A stretch of 30,898 nucleotides of DNA from a virus (IMGVR_UViG_3300009604_000042:1-30898), one strand, 5' to 3'; positions 15,650-22,243 are shown, numbered from the stretch's first letter. The notes: generated from the letters alone by a model not told the origin. Translations and numbers: made by a program.

Positions 15650-15875
15650 CATCCTCCGAGCTGTTACTGACTTCGGCTTCCCGCTCGTCCTCTGCCTCAT
15701 CCTGATCTGGATGATCCAGACATCAGGGAAGACGATCATCCGGACGGTCGTCGAGCCGCTGGTCAGCGCACACAAGGAGTTCCTCGGTCGGCTGGAGAAG
15801 CAGATCGACGGACAGACGAAGATCCTCGAGTCGATCAAGGATCTCCAGACGGAGGTCTTGAGGAAGCTCGACTAA
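15642..15875 (+). CDS. Small single-span membrane protein with coiled-coil tail
   Basis: The 77-residue product has one membrane segment near the N-terminus (FGFPLVLCLILIWMI, residues ~10-24) followed by a helical, charged region (VEPLVSAHKEFLGRLEKQIDGQTKILESIKDLQTEVLRKLD) with a heptad-like pattern. This layout resembles hemolysin XhlA-type proteins and inner-membrane spanins of phages, though neither can be claimed. The ATG at 15642 is preceded by GGAGGAGGCTG and overlaps the preceding gene by 8 bases; the open frame upstream is a shadow. It fits a membrane or lysis module. Confidence 0.65.
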   Translation: MNDILRAVTDFGFPLVLCLILIWMIQTSGKTIIRTVVEPLVSAHKEFLGRLEKQIDGQTKILESIKDLQTEVLRKLD

Positions 15876-15903
15876 ACTGCTCCCAATCATGGAGGAAAGG
15901 GAA

Positions 15904-16026
15904 ATGAGATTCTACGAGATGTGCAAAGCGGCCCTGTGGCTGGCCGCGATCTGGGCGACCCTGGCGGTCGCCCTCCTGTCGACGCTCCTGACCTGGAAGG
16001 TCTTGAAGTGGTGGAACTGGCTCTAG
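15904..16026 (+). CDS. Very small membrane protein, 40 residues
   Basis: This gene is too short for common gene callers. Its ATG at 15904 is preceded by ATGGAGGAAAGGGAA, an excellent ribosome site. The product is MRFYEMCKAA followed by a long hydrophobic helix (LWLAAIWATLAVALLSTLLTW) and a basic, Trp-rich end (KVLKWWNWL). A single span with an amphipathic Trp-rich end could act in membrane permeabilisation or host takeover, but that is inference. It closes the block of small membrane genes; the next gene begins behind a promoter 120 bases later. Confidence 0.65.
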   Translation: MRFYEMCKAALWLAAIWATLAVALLSTLLTWKVLKWWNWL

Positions 16027-16076
16027 CGGCCAGGTTCCTGACAAAATGAGAATTTAGAGGGCATATTTCTTTTTTG

Positions 16077-16093
16077 ACCCTATAAAACAAGGG
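16077..16093 (-). repeat. Dispersed CCCYTGTTTT-NATRGGG element, copy B
   Basis: On the minus strand this reads CCCTTGTTTTATAGGGT. It matches copy A (36-53) at nearly every position, and both have a plus-strand T run immediately before ACCCTAT. It lies 20 bases upstream of the -35 of the early promoter at 16114, a suitable place for an activator or repressor site. Slightly upstream, 16026-16038 carries GCGGCCAGGTTCC, which recurs at 23048-23060 beside the third copy. Confidence 0.5.
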
Positions 16094-16113
16094 CTTTTAG
16101 TATCAGGTTAATG

Positions 16114-16141
16114 TTGACATAGGTCACCAGACGATCATAAT
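16114..16141 (+). promoter_or_regulatory. Sigma70-type promoter of the early region
   Basis: TTGACA (perfect -35, 16114-16119), a 16-base spacer and CATAAT (-10, 16136-16141; five of six consensus bases). It lies at the junction between the late structural/membrane genes and the early genes, in an AT-rich 120-base gap. A start of transcription near 16148 would give a leader of about 40 bases before the first early gene. Confidence 0.75.
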
Positions 16142-16156
16142 AGAAGCATGTTAAAC

Positions 16157-16186
16157 ATCAACACCACACCAAACGAGGAGACAACG
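16157..16186 (+). repeat. Repeated early-gene leader, copy 1
   Basis: The leader contains CACACCAAACGAGGAGACAA and ends CG just before the ATG at 16187. The same sequence, with one or a few differences, lies before the ATGs at 16485 (16458-16484) and 16906 (16879-16905). It includes the GAGGAG ribosome site. Conservation extends well upstream of the ribosome site, which suggests that the leader itself has a role or has been duplicated as a cassette. Confidence 0.7.
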
Positions 16187-16396
16187 ATGACGATCCTTAT
16201 CAAAGTTACCGACAACAGGAAAGAACTCATGCTCCACTTCGGAGACGCGAGGATTGTTGATTTCGTAATCGGGAAAGAACTAGAAGCCTGTAAACAGCCC
16301 GTCAATGGCGATGTATTGCTAACACATGGAATACACCTTTCTGATCATTACAAACCGACGGTGTGGCTCTCTCCCCACTTGTTCGAGATCGCATAG
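16187..16396 (+). CDS. Early protein of unknown function, 69 residues
   Basis: First gene behind the promoter at 16114. The ATG at 16148 is in frame, but it lies at the probable transcription start, while the ATG at 16187 follows GAGGAGACAACG, so I chose the latter. The product (MTILIKVTDNRKELMLHFGDARIVDF and so on to HYKPTVWLSPHLFEIA) is small, soluble and mixed alpha/beta. No domain is recognised. Base composition is less GC-rich than the late genes. First-transcribed small phage genes often act on host functions, but nothing here proves that. Confidence 0.7.
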   Translation: MTILIKVTDNRKELMLHFGDARIVDFVIGKELEACKQPVNGDVLLTHGIHLSDHYKPTVWLSPHLFEIA

Positions 16397-16402
16397 GTCG
16401 AA

Positions 16403-16434
16403 ACGCCCCCAGGGGCGTCGTCCGGTTGTGCCGG
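16403..16434 (+). other. Two consecutive hairpins in the leader of the second early gene
   Basis: ACGCCCC (16403-16409) and GGGGCGT (16412-16418) form a strong 7-bp stem with a CA turn (or 6 bp with a CCAG-type loop). CCGG-TTGTG-CCGG follows at 16422-16434. There is no T tract, so this is not a standard terminator. It could protect the mRNA end, reduce read-through or present a binding site ahead of the gene at 16485. Confidence 0.45.
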
Positions 16435-16457
16435 GCCTGACGAGACCATCAGCAGAC

Positions 16458-16484
16458 ACATCACACCAAACTGAGGAGACAACG
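16458..16484 (+). repeat. Repeated early-gene leader, copy 2
   Basis: This reads ACACCAAACTGAGGAGACAA then CG before the ATG at 16485. It is identical to copy 1 except for one inserted T over about 24 bases. Unlike copies 1 and 3 it has no recognisable promoter directly upstream; two hairpins lie there instead. It carries the ribosome site. Confidence 0.7.
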
Positions 16485-16778
16485 ATGGGCAGCAAATTAT
16501 TGGACGACATGCACGACGCCAGAAGGATCGCCGCCGCGATTCTGCAATTCAGCCAGATGGTCGAATCCCAGAAGGCCGTGGTACTGGAAAGGGCAAGCGA
16601 TGTAGCCCAGACCCTGATGCTTGATCAAGACCTTGAGTGGGACAAATATGAGAAGCTCCTCTCATCTCTTGGAATGGAGAAAATCAATTTAGACGAGACC
16701 GTCAAGGCTGGGATCTCCAGCGTCTACGACGACGACCTGGACGACCCGATCGGATTATTCGGGCCGAGCAGGTATTAA
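16485..16778 (+). CDS. Early protein of unknown function, 97 residues
   Basis: The ATG at 16485 follows the second copy of the shared leader with GAGGAG; the open frame further upstream overlaps the previous gene and is not coding. The product is largely helical and acidic (KLLDDMHDARRIAAAILQFSQMVESQKAVVLERASDVAQTL) and ends YDDDLDDPIGLFGPSRY, an acidic tail of the kind seen in small phage inhibitors, though no family is recognised. A rho-independent terminator follows 20 bases after the stop, so this gene ends the first small early transcript. Confidence 0.7.
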   Translation: MGSKLLDDMHDARRIAAAILQFSQMVESQKAVVLERASDVAQTLMLDQDLEWDKYEKLLSSLGMEKINLDETVKAGISSVYDDDLDDPIGLFGPSRY

Positions 16779-16798
16779 AGGAAGTCACCGAAGAGAGC

Positions 16799-16831
16799 GA
16801 GGCCGTCCACCCTGGGCGGCCTCTCCTTTTT
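16799..16831 (+). terminator. Rho-independent terminator
   Basis: GAGGCCGTCC (16799-16808) pairs with GGGCGGCCTC (16814-16823) in a 10-bp stem with one G-T pair and a 5-base loop, followed by TCC and TTTTT (16827-16831). It lies just after the second early gene and directly before another promoter, so the early region begins with separate short transcripts. Confidence 0.85.
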
Positions 16832-16835
16832 GGGG

Positions 16836-16863
16836 TTGACGGGATTGTCGCATTATGGACAAT
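16836..16863 (+). promoter_or_regulatory. Second sigma70-type early promoter
   Basis: TTGACG (16836-16841), a 16-base spacer, and GACAAT (16858-16863). The -35 has five of six consensus bases and the -10 four of six. Spacing equals that of the promoter at 16114, and the distance from -10 to the shared CACACCA leader is similar, so promoter and leader look like a copied unit. It would drive the operon from 16906 onwards. Confidence 0.6.
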
Positions 16864-16878
16864 GACGTCCTAATTGGT

Positions 16879-16905
16879 ATCACACCACACCACGAGGAGA
16901 CCGTC
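16879..16905 (+). repeat. Repeated early-gene leader, copy 3
   Basis: This reads ATCACACCACACCACGAGGA then GACCGTC before the ATG at 16906. It shares the ACACCACACCA block and GAGGAGAC with copy 1 but differs in the last bases before the start codon. It contains the ribosome site of the first gene of the long replication operon. Confidence 0.6.
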
Positions 16906-17082
16906 ATGGAAGACAAGAGACGAGACGACGACGACCAGACTGATCCGATCGTCGAGGAGATCGAGAAGGAACTCCGCGAACTCTACGGAAGCCGGGAGGA
17001 CTCTCCCAGGCTCAAGAAGCTCTGGCCTCTGATTGATCAGGCTCTCGCGATGGATACCCCGAGAGTCAGGAAGCCCAGGTAA
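16906..17082 (+). CDS. Small charged early protein, 58 residues
   Basis: The ATG at 16906 follows GAGGAGACCGTC. The product begins with a strongly charged region (MEDKRRDDDDQTDPIVEEIEKELRELYG) and continues as helices (DSPRLKKLWPLIDQALAM) with a basic end (TPRVRKPR). No domain is recognised. It is the first gene of the operon that leads into the HTH, zinc-ribbon and CsrA-like genes; the next gene starts four bases after its stop, so expression is probably coupled. Confidence 0.65.
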   Translation: MEDKRRDDDDQTDPIVEEIEKELRELYGSREDSPRLKKLWPLIDQALAMDTPRVRKPR

Positions 17083-17085
17083 GTC

Positions 17086-17271
17086 ATGGAAGAGACGACC
17101 CTCCTCACCTTCAGCGAACTCGCCGAGATGCTCCGCGTCTCCAGGTCGACCGCTCACAGGATGCTCCGGGATGAGAAGCTCCCGGTCTGGATCCTGGTCG
17201 GTCGCCGACGTCGCTGGAGGAGGGAGGACGTCGAGGCGTGGCTCAGAGAGCGGGAGGGATCCGTCCGATGA
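17086..17271 (+). CDS. Helix-turn-helix DNA-binding protein, excisionase type
   Basis: The 61-residue product is almost entirely one winged HTH of the MerR/excisionase class (HTH_17): LLTFSELAEMLRVSRSTAHRMLRDEKLPVWILVGRRRRWRREDVEAWL. In this class the first helices bind DNA and the VGRRRRWRREDVEAWL segment forms the wing and last helix. Related proteins are excisionases, repressors or replication activators. No integrase is in the window, so control of early transcription or replication is as likely as excision. AGGTAAG precedes the ATG. The stop overlaps the next start (ATGA). Confidence 0.85.
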   Translation: MEETTLLTFSELAEMLRVSRSTAHRMLRDEKLPVWILVGRRRRWRREDVEAWLREREGSVR

Positions 17272-17621
17272 TCTGGATGATCTGCCAGCCCTGTCGCGTC
17301 AGCTATCACTCGACCTGTCTCCCGATCGGCGACGAGAACGTCCCCCAGTTCCCCGAGTGTCCCAGGTGTGGGGAGATGGGAGCGGAGACTGACATCATCT
17401 ACCTCGGGACGGCGGAGCTGAAGCTGGCCGCGACCCTCGCGTCCAGGCGGCTCGCCCTGCTGAACATACTCAAGGCCCATATCCTCCAGCTCATCGAGGA
17501 GATCGAGAGGAACGGGGGTCTCCGGGAGGAGAGCTTCCGACGCCTGGAGAAGATGAAGACGATGATCAACGACCCGAAACTTCTGACAACAGGGGAGACC
17601 GATGCCGCTCGTCCTCACTAG
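17268..17621 (+). CDS. Zinc-ribbon protein with helical C-terminus
   Basis: The 117-residue protein has an N-terminal cysteine pattern: CQPCRVSYHSTC, then CPRCGEMG, which gives two CxxC pairs expected to hold one zinc ion. Residues ~50-117 are helical (LKLAATLASRRLALLNILKAHILQLIEEIERNGG, RLEKMKTMIND). The ATG at 17268 overlaps the HTH gene stop and follows GGGAGGGA, which decided the start. Its last 20 bases overlap the CsrA-like gene. A nucleic-acid or protein-binding regulatory role is plausible; no family name is claimed. Confidence 0.65.
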   Translation: MIWMICQPCRVSYHSTCLPIGDENVPQFPECPRCGEMGAETDIIYLGTAELKLAATLASRRLALLNILKAHILQLIEEIERNGGLREESFRRLEKMKTMINDPKLLTTGETDAARPH

Positions 17622-17856
17622 ACGCCCTGACCAGTCCGTCCAGATGGATCTCCAGCCGATCCTCGAGACAATGATCCGGATCGCGATGAACCGATCCGCC
17701 GAGGGGATGAGCCTGAGCGAGATCCTGGCGGAGATCCCGGCCCAGGAGATCGTGATCAAGCTCGGCAGGATCAGCAAGCACAAAGCGAAGATCATCGTCT
17801 CGGCCCCTGACGCTGTCCCGATCACTCGCTCCGAGATCATGGAGGAGGCGACATGA
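17602..17856 (+). CDS. CsrA-like RNA-binding protein with an insertion
   Basis: The ends of the 84-residue product match CsrA/RsmA: MPLVLTRRPDQSV at the start (CsrA: MLILTRRVGE..) and EIVIKLGRISKHKAKIIVSAPDAVPITRSEIMEEA at the end, corresponding to strands 2-5 and the C-terminal helix, with Arg76 at the place of the RNA-binding Arg44 of E. coli CsrA. Between strands 1 and 2 there is an extra stretch of about 30 residues (from DLQPILETMIRIAMNRS to LSEILAEIPAQ) that looks helical. CsrA dimers bind GGA motifs near ribosome sites to control translation. Normal CsrA has about 60 residues, so this is an expanded variant. It overlaps both neighbours and so sits inside the early operon. Confidence 0.75.
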   Translation: MPLVLTRRPDQSVQMDLQPILETMIRIAMNRSAEGMSLSEILAEIPAQEIVIKLGRISKHKAKIIVSAPDAVPITRSEIMEEAT

Positions 17857-19229
17857 TGAAATATCGACACTTCGTAAAATCGAAGGCCAAGGCGGATAAG
17901 TCATCAGGCTTTGATCCAGGGCCGTTGAACGAGCATCTGTTTGAGTGGCAGGCAGACGTCGTTCGATGGGCTTTACGTCGCGGCAGAGCTGGCCTGTTCC
18001 CTGACACTGGCCTCGGGAAGACACTCCAGCAACTCGTGATCGGTGAAGAAATCGTAAAGAAGACAGGCGGCAAGTTCCTGATCCTGACGCCGCTGGCTGT
18101 GAGTGCGCAGACTGTGAGAGAGGCTGACAAGTTCAGCATCTCAGTCCCGGTGGCTGTGGCATCCTCGGCTGCGGATGTCGTCGATGGGATTACGGTTACA
18201 AACTACGATAAGCTCCACAAGTTCGACATCGAAGAGTTCATCGGAGTCGCCTTGGACGAGGCCAGCATCCTCAAGACATTCGGAGGTAAAACTCGCCAGG
18301 CATTAATCGATTCATTCCAACATACTCCATATCGATATGCACTGACGGCGACTCCATCACCAAATGATGTAATGGAGATCGGTAGTTATGCTGAATTCCT
18401 CGGAGTGATGACGAGATCGGAGATGCTGTCCACCTGGTTCATACACGATGGAGGCGACACGTCAAAATGGCGGGTGAAGCGTCATGCAGAGTTTAAGTTC
18501 TTTGAGTGGATGGCTTCCTGGTGCGTGATGTTGAATAAGCCGAGCGATCTCGGTTACTCAGATGATGGGTACATCCTGCCAGATCTGAATGTCCACGAGC
18601 ATATCGTCTCAACAGACATCCCCGATGGCTTCCTGTTTCAAAATGACGCCATCACGTTAAATGAGCAGCGAGCAGTCCGCCGAAGTTCAATCAGTGACCG
18701 TGTCTCGATTGTTTCTGACCTGGCGAATCAAAATGGAGAGCCGTGGGTTATATGGTGTAATCTTAATGACGAATCGAGAGCATCGAGCGAGGCGATCCCA
18801 GATGGCGTCGAGGTCTTCGGTAGCATGGATAATGAAGACAAAGAAGCTGCACTCCACGCCTTCGGAAATGGTGATAAGCGAGTCATTATTACGAAGCCAT
18901 CAATCGCGGGGCATGGTCTAAACTGGCAGCATTGTTCGGATGTCGCATTCCTCGGAATGTCGCATTCATTCGAGCAGTATTATCAGGCTGTTCGCCGCTG
19001 TTGGCGATTCGGGCAACGGAGCGAGGTGAATGTCCACCTGATCATGTCTGACCGCGATGGATCAATTCTGGCGAACATTAAACGCAAAGAGGCAGAACAT
19101 AATCGTTTAGTTCGAGGGATCGTTGAGGCAATGAGCGAGATCACGAGTGCGGAGATAGGTCGCCAAGAGAGACACCGCGAGGATTATGAACCTCGCCAGA
19201 CAATGAGGATACCAACATGGCTAAAGTAA
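17853..19229 (+). CDS. SF2 (DEAD/SNF2-like) helicase paired with a methyltransferase
   Basis: The 458-residue protein shows LFEWQADVVRWALRRGR (Q-like motif), Walker A DTGLGKT (51-57), motif II LDEAS (134-138), TATP (165-168), and in the C-terminal lobe SIAGHGLNWQHC and QAVRRCWRFGQ (378-388), the motif VI of SNF2-type translocases. It probably moves on DNA without classical unwinding. The end overlaps the methyltransferase gene by 13 bases. From about 17860 to 20134 the codon use changes: more AT-ending codons and fewer AGG/CGG arginine codons than in the rest of the operon, suggesting that the helicase-methyltransferase pair arrived together. It could support modification, defence against host restriction, or replication. 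Confidence 0.88.
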   Translation: MMKYRHFVKSKAKADKSSGFDPGPLNEHLFEWQADVVRWALRRGRAGLFPDTGLGKTLQQLVIGEEIVKKTGGKFLILTPLAVSAQTVREADKFSISVPVAVASSAADVVDGITVTNYDKLHKFDIEEFIGVALDEASILKTFGGKTRQALIDSFQHTPYRYALTATPSPNDVMEIGSYAEFLGVMTRSEMLSTWFIHDGGDTSKWRVKRHAEFKFFEWMASWCVMLNKPSDLGYSDDGYILPDLNVHEHIVSTDIPDGFLFQNDAITLNEQRAVRRSSISDRVSIVSDLANQNGEPWVIWCNLNDESRASSEAIPDGVEVFGSMDNEDKEAALHAFGNGDKRVIITKPSIAGHGLNWQHCSDVAFLGMSHSFEQYYQAVRRCWRFGQRSEVNVHLIMSDRDGSILANIKRKEAEHNRLVRGIVEAMSEITSAEIGRQERHREDYEPRQTMRIPTWLK

Positions 19230-20134
19230 TCGATCAACAGACTGCGGATCAGTGGGCCTTATATCAGTGTGACTGTGTCGAGGGAATCGGTGACCTGGGG
19301 GACGGAACAATTCATTACTCAATGTTCTCGCCACCATTTGCCTCCCTCTACACCTATTCAGCCTCCGATCGCGACATGGGGAACTGTCAGAATTATGATG
19401 AGTTCTCGCAACACTTCTCCTACCTGATCGCAGAACTCCATCGAGTTACCATGCCTGGTCGACTGTGTTCTGTGCATTGCATGAATCTACCAGCGACAAT
19501 GACTCATGACGGATACATCGGATTGAAGGACTTCAGGGGGGACATCATCAGATCGTTCACCGATGCAGGATTCATCTATCATTCTGAGGTGGCGATCTGG
19601 AAGGATCCAGTTACTCAAATGCAGAGAACAAAGTCTCTCGGGCTATTGCATAAACAGCTATGCAAGGATTCGACCCGCTCTCGGATGGCACTTCCTGATT
19701 ACGTCTGCACATTCAGAAAGCCGGGCGATAATCCTGAGCCTGTTGAGGGCGAGTTGGATCGATGGGTCGGAGACAAGTCGACATTCAAGCAAACAGGCAG
19801 ACTGTCAATCGACATCTGGCAGCGGTACGCATCGCCGATTTGGAGCGACATCAATCAGAGCAACACGCTACAATTTACGACCGCCCGAGATGGCCGGGAC
19901 GAGAGGCACATTTGCCCGCTTCAACTGGAAGTGATAGAGAGATGCGTCCAGCTATGGAGCAATCCGGGAGACACCGTCCTCGATCCATTCTCTGGGATTG
20001 GATCAACAGGCCATGTCGCCGTCAAATCAGGACGTCGTTTTGTAGGCTTTGAGTTAAAGGAGTCATATTTCAAGGTCGCCAGAAGGAATATGCGAGCGGC
20101 AGAGAAATCAACTCAGGAGCAGAGACTTTTCTAA
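19217..20134 (+). CDS. DNA methyltransferase, probably N4-cytosine type
   Basis: The 305-residue protein has motif IV SPPF (38-41) near the N-terminus and the AdoMet-binding motif DPFSGIGSTG (256-265) followed by FVGFEL near the C-terminus. Catalytic motif before AdoMet motif is the beta-class order; SPP rather than DPP favours N4-cytosine over N6-adenine, though this is not decisive. The ~200 residues between them contain the probable target recognition region. No restriction nuclease is seen nearby; its partner is the overlapping SF2 helicase. Likely role: modification of phage DNA against host restriction or a regulatory mark (inference). Base composition matches the helicase and differs from the other neighbours. 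Confidence 0.9.
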   Translation: MAKVIDQQTADQWALYQCDCVEGIGDLGDGTIHYSMFSPPFASLYTYSASDRDMGNCQNYDEFSQHFSYLIAELHRVTMPGRLCSVHCMNLPATMTHDGYIGLKDFRGDIIRSFTDAGFIYHSEVAIWKDPVTQMQRTKSLGLLHKQLCKDSTRSRMALPDYVCTFRKPGDNPEPVEGELDRWVGDKSTFKQTGRLSIDIWQRYASPIWSDINQSNTLQFTTARDGRDERHICPLQLEVIERCVQLWSNPGDTVLDPFSGIGSTGHVAVKSGRRFVGFELKESYFKVARRNMRAAEKSTQEQRLF

Positions 20135-20149
20135 CATGGAAGCCACAGG

Positions 20150-21757
20150 GTGAGAGCGTACATCAACGACAACAAGAGGATCCAGATCGTCGCTCCGTCG
20201 ACGCTCTCCGGCTTCTGCCGGCGGCTTCCGGGAGTCCACAGGGTCGGGGACGGCTGGACATGCAGGGCGACCCCGGCGGCGGCGTATGAACTGTCCAGCG
20301 GGACAGACCTCGAGCTGTCCGGGGAGATCGCGACTCTCGCGGTCAGGTGGGTCTCCCAGGTCGGCCCTCCGGCCTTCGAGGTGGAGCCGTCTGTCACTGT
20401 CCTCCCGCCCTGGAGCCACCAGAAGACCGCGTACAGCTTCGCCAGGCATAAGGACGCCTGTCTGCTGGCGATGGACATGGGGACAGGGAAGACGAAGGTC
20501 GCGATCGACCTGGCGGTCAACTGGCGAGCGAAGCGGATCCTCGTCCTCTGTCCGAAGAGCGTCCTCCGCGTCTGGTTCCGGGAGCTGGCCATACACATCC
20601 CCGAGCAGGTGGAGACCGACATCCTGATCCTCGACAAATGGACAGCCGCGAGGAAGGCGAAGGAGACGATCGAGTTCCTCTCCCCGATCAACGCGGAGAA
20701 GTCCCGCTGGCTGGTCGTCAACTATGAGTCGATCAGGTCGCGACAGATGGCGAACCTGGTCACCTTGAGGAATTGGGATCTGGTCATCCTGGACGAGAGC
20801 CACAGGATCAAGTCAGCGACCGGGGTGACGTCCAAGATCGTCGCCAGGATCGGCGAGAAGGCCAAAAGGAGGCTCTGTCTGACCGGTACGCCGATGCCTC
20901 ACAGTCCTCTCGACCTCTTCGGGCAGTTCCGCTTCCTCGACCCTGGTGTCTTCGGGACGACCTTCGGGAGGTTCCGCGACGAGTACGCTGTCACGCATCC
21001 GCGCTTCCCCTCTCAAGTCCGCTTCTGGCGCAACGAGGAGCAGATGAAGCGGAAGCTCTGGGAGCTGTCCTATCGCGTCGAGGCGGAGGATGTCCTCGAC
21101 CTCCCTGAAGTTCAACACATTGAGATCCCTGTCGCTCTCTCAGCGAAGGCCCAGCGGATCTATGACGAGCTGGAGAGGGAGTTCATCGCCGAGGTCAACG
21201 AGAAGCGGACGGTCACAGCAGGTCACGCCCTGGTGAGACTCCTCCGCCTCCAGCAGATCACCAGCGGCCACATCAAGGAAGACGGAGGTGAGATCCAGCA
21301 GATCGACACGGCGAAACGGGACTGTCTAAAGGACATCATGGAGGACATCCCTCCAGGTGAGCCGGTCGTCGTCTTCTGTCGATTCCGTCACGACCTCGAG
21401 CAGATCAGGGAGGTCGCCAGGATGAAGGGGATCAAGTACGGCGAGATCAGCGGATCCAGGAAAGACCTGACAGCCGAGGGGACGATCCTCCAGGAGACCT
21501 CCCTGCTGGGCGTCCAGATGGCGAGCGGGGGGCTGGGGATTGATCTGACCAGGGCGAAGCGGGCGGTCTATTACTCGATCGGCTTCTCCCTGGGAGATTA
21601 CGAGCAGAGCCTCGCCAGAGTCCACAGACCCGGACAGGAGCATCCTGTGACCTACTATCACCTGGTCGCGGAAGGAACCGTCGATCGTCGAGTTGTCAAC
21701 GCTCTCACAAAACGAAGGGACGTCGTGGAGAGCATATTGGAGGAGTTAAGACGATGA
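20150..21757 (+). CDS. SNF2-family helicase
   Basis: The 535-residue protein shows an N-terminal extra domain of ~85 residues (RIQIVAPSTLSGFCRRLPGVHRVGDGWTCRATPAAAYEL), then PPWSHQKTAYSFA, Walker A MGTGKT (110-115), DESH box (215-218), LTGTPMPHSPLDLFGQFRFLDPGVFG, typical of SNF2 proteins, and QSLARVHRPGQEHPVTYYHLVAEGTVDRRV at the end (motif VI). Proteins of this kind are frequent in siphophage replication regions. The start is a GTG at 20150; the ATG at 20136 runs into a stop after five codons. Codon use returns to the GC-rich style of the phage. The N-terminal part resembles SMARCAL1/HARP-type modules only loosely. Confidence 0.92.
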   Translation: MRAYINDNKRIQIVAPSTLSGFCRRLPGVHRVGDGWTCRATPAAAYELSSGTDLELSGEIATLAVRWVSQVGPPAFEVEPSVTVLPPWSHQKTAYSFARHKDACLLAMDMGTGKTKVAIDLAVNWRAKRILVLCPKSVLRVWFRELAIHIPEQVETDILILDKWTAARKAKETIEFLSPINAEKSRWLVVNYESIRSRQMANLVTLRNWDLVILDESHRIKSATGVTSKIVARIGEKAKRRLCLTGTPMPHSPLDLFGQFRFLDPGVFGTTFGRFRDEYAVTHPRFPSQVRFWRNEEQMKRKLWELSYRVEAEDVLDLPEVQHIEIPVALSAKAQRIYDELEREFIAEVNEKRTVTAGHALVRLLRLQQITSGHIKEDGGEIQQIDTAKRDCLKDIMEDIPPGEPVVVFCRFRHDLEQIREVARMKGIKYGEISGSRKDLTAEGTILQETSLLGVQMASGGLGIDLTRAKRAVYYSIGFSLGDYEQSLARVHRPGQEHPVTYYHLVAEGTVDRRVVNALTKRRDVVESILEELRR

Positions 21758-21823
21758 ATCCATACCAGAAGAAGTTCCCGGCCTTGTTTGTGCTATGGGA
21801 GGAACTCAGGAAGGGAGTGGAGA

Positions 21824-22225
21824 ATGGACGAGCGACAGAGCGGGATCCTGGCGGAGTTCCTGGAGGTCGACAGGACGATCAAGAAGCAGGAGGCCGAGAT
21901 CAAAGAACAGAAGGCGACCAGGTCGAACCTCGAGAAGCTGCTGCTCCAGGAGATGGACGGAGCGAAGATCGAGAGGCTGACGTCACAGGGCCGGACGGTC
22001 TTCCCCAGGGAAGTCCTCGGCGTGACGATCGACCAGGAGAAGCGGGAGCAACTGCTCGAGGCGGTAAAGGCCCACGGACTCGACCACCTGGTCACCGTAC
22101 AGCCCGCCCGACTGAAGACTGTCATCCAGGAGTGGCTGGCTGACGGGGATGAGAGCATCCCCCAGGAGATCCGCGAGTGTGTGCGGCTCTTTCCACATCG
22201 ACGACTGACTGTTAGAAGTTCTTAA
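21824..22225 (+). CDS. Conserved phage protein with coiled-coil N-terminus
   Basis: The 133-residue product has a long N-terminal coiled coil (FLEVDRTIKKQEAEIKEQKATRSNLEKLLLQEM), then IERLTSQGRTVFPREVLGVTIDQEKREQLLEAVKAHGLDHLVTVQPARLKTVIQEWL, a small domain I associate with a phage family that lies next to replication genes and shows the pattern GRTVYLRRE...AL...GL..LV. Function is unknown; a role close to DNA replication or recombination is suggested by position. The ATG at 21824 follows GGGAGTGGAGA; the frame upstream to 21788 lacks a ribosome site. 66 bases separate it from the helicase stop. Confidence 0.65.
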   Translation: MDERQSGILAEFLEVDRTIKKQEAEIKEQKATRSNLEKLLLQEMDGAKIERLTSQGRTVFPREVLGVTIDQEKREQLLEAVKAHGLDHLVTVQPARLKTVIQEWLADGDESIPQEIRECVRLFPHRRLTVRSS

Positions 22226-22243
22226 TGATAGGAGACGAGTGAG

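Noticed and set aside
17086-17271. Evidence for lysogeny from the excisionase-type HTH protein
   Set aside because: No integrase, attachment site or CI-type repressor is visible; the same HTH class also serves as transcription or replication regulator.
19217-20134. Complete restriction-modification system
   Set aside because: Only a methyltransferase and a helicase are present. The VRR-NUC gene is 6.7 kb away and belongs with the UvrD-like helicase.
21754-22143. Reading frame MNPYQKKFPALFVLWEELRKG after the SNF2 helicase
   Set aside because: The first ~25 residues look plausible and its ATG overlaps the helicase stop, but the rest is out-of-frame reading of the coiled-coil gene at 21824. 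I could not support a separate product, though a short regulatory peptide is not excluded.
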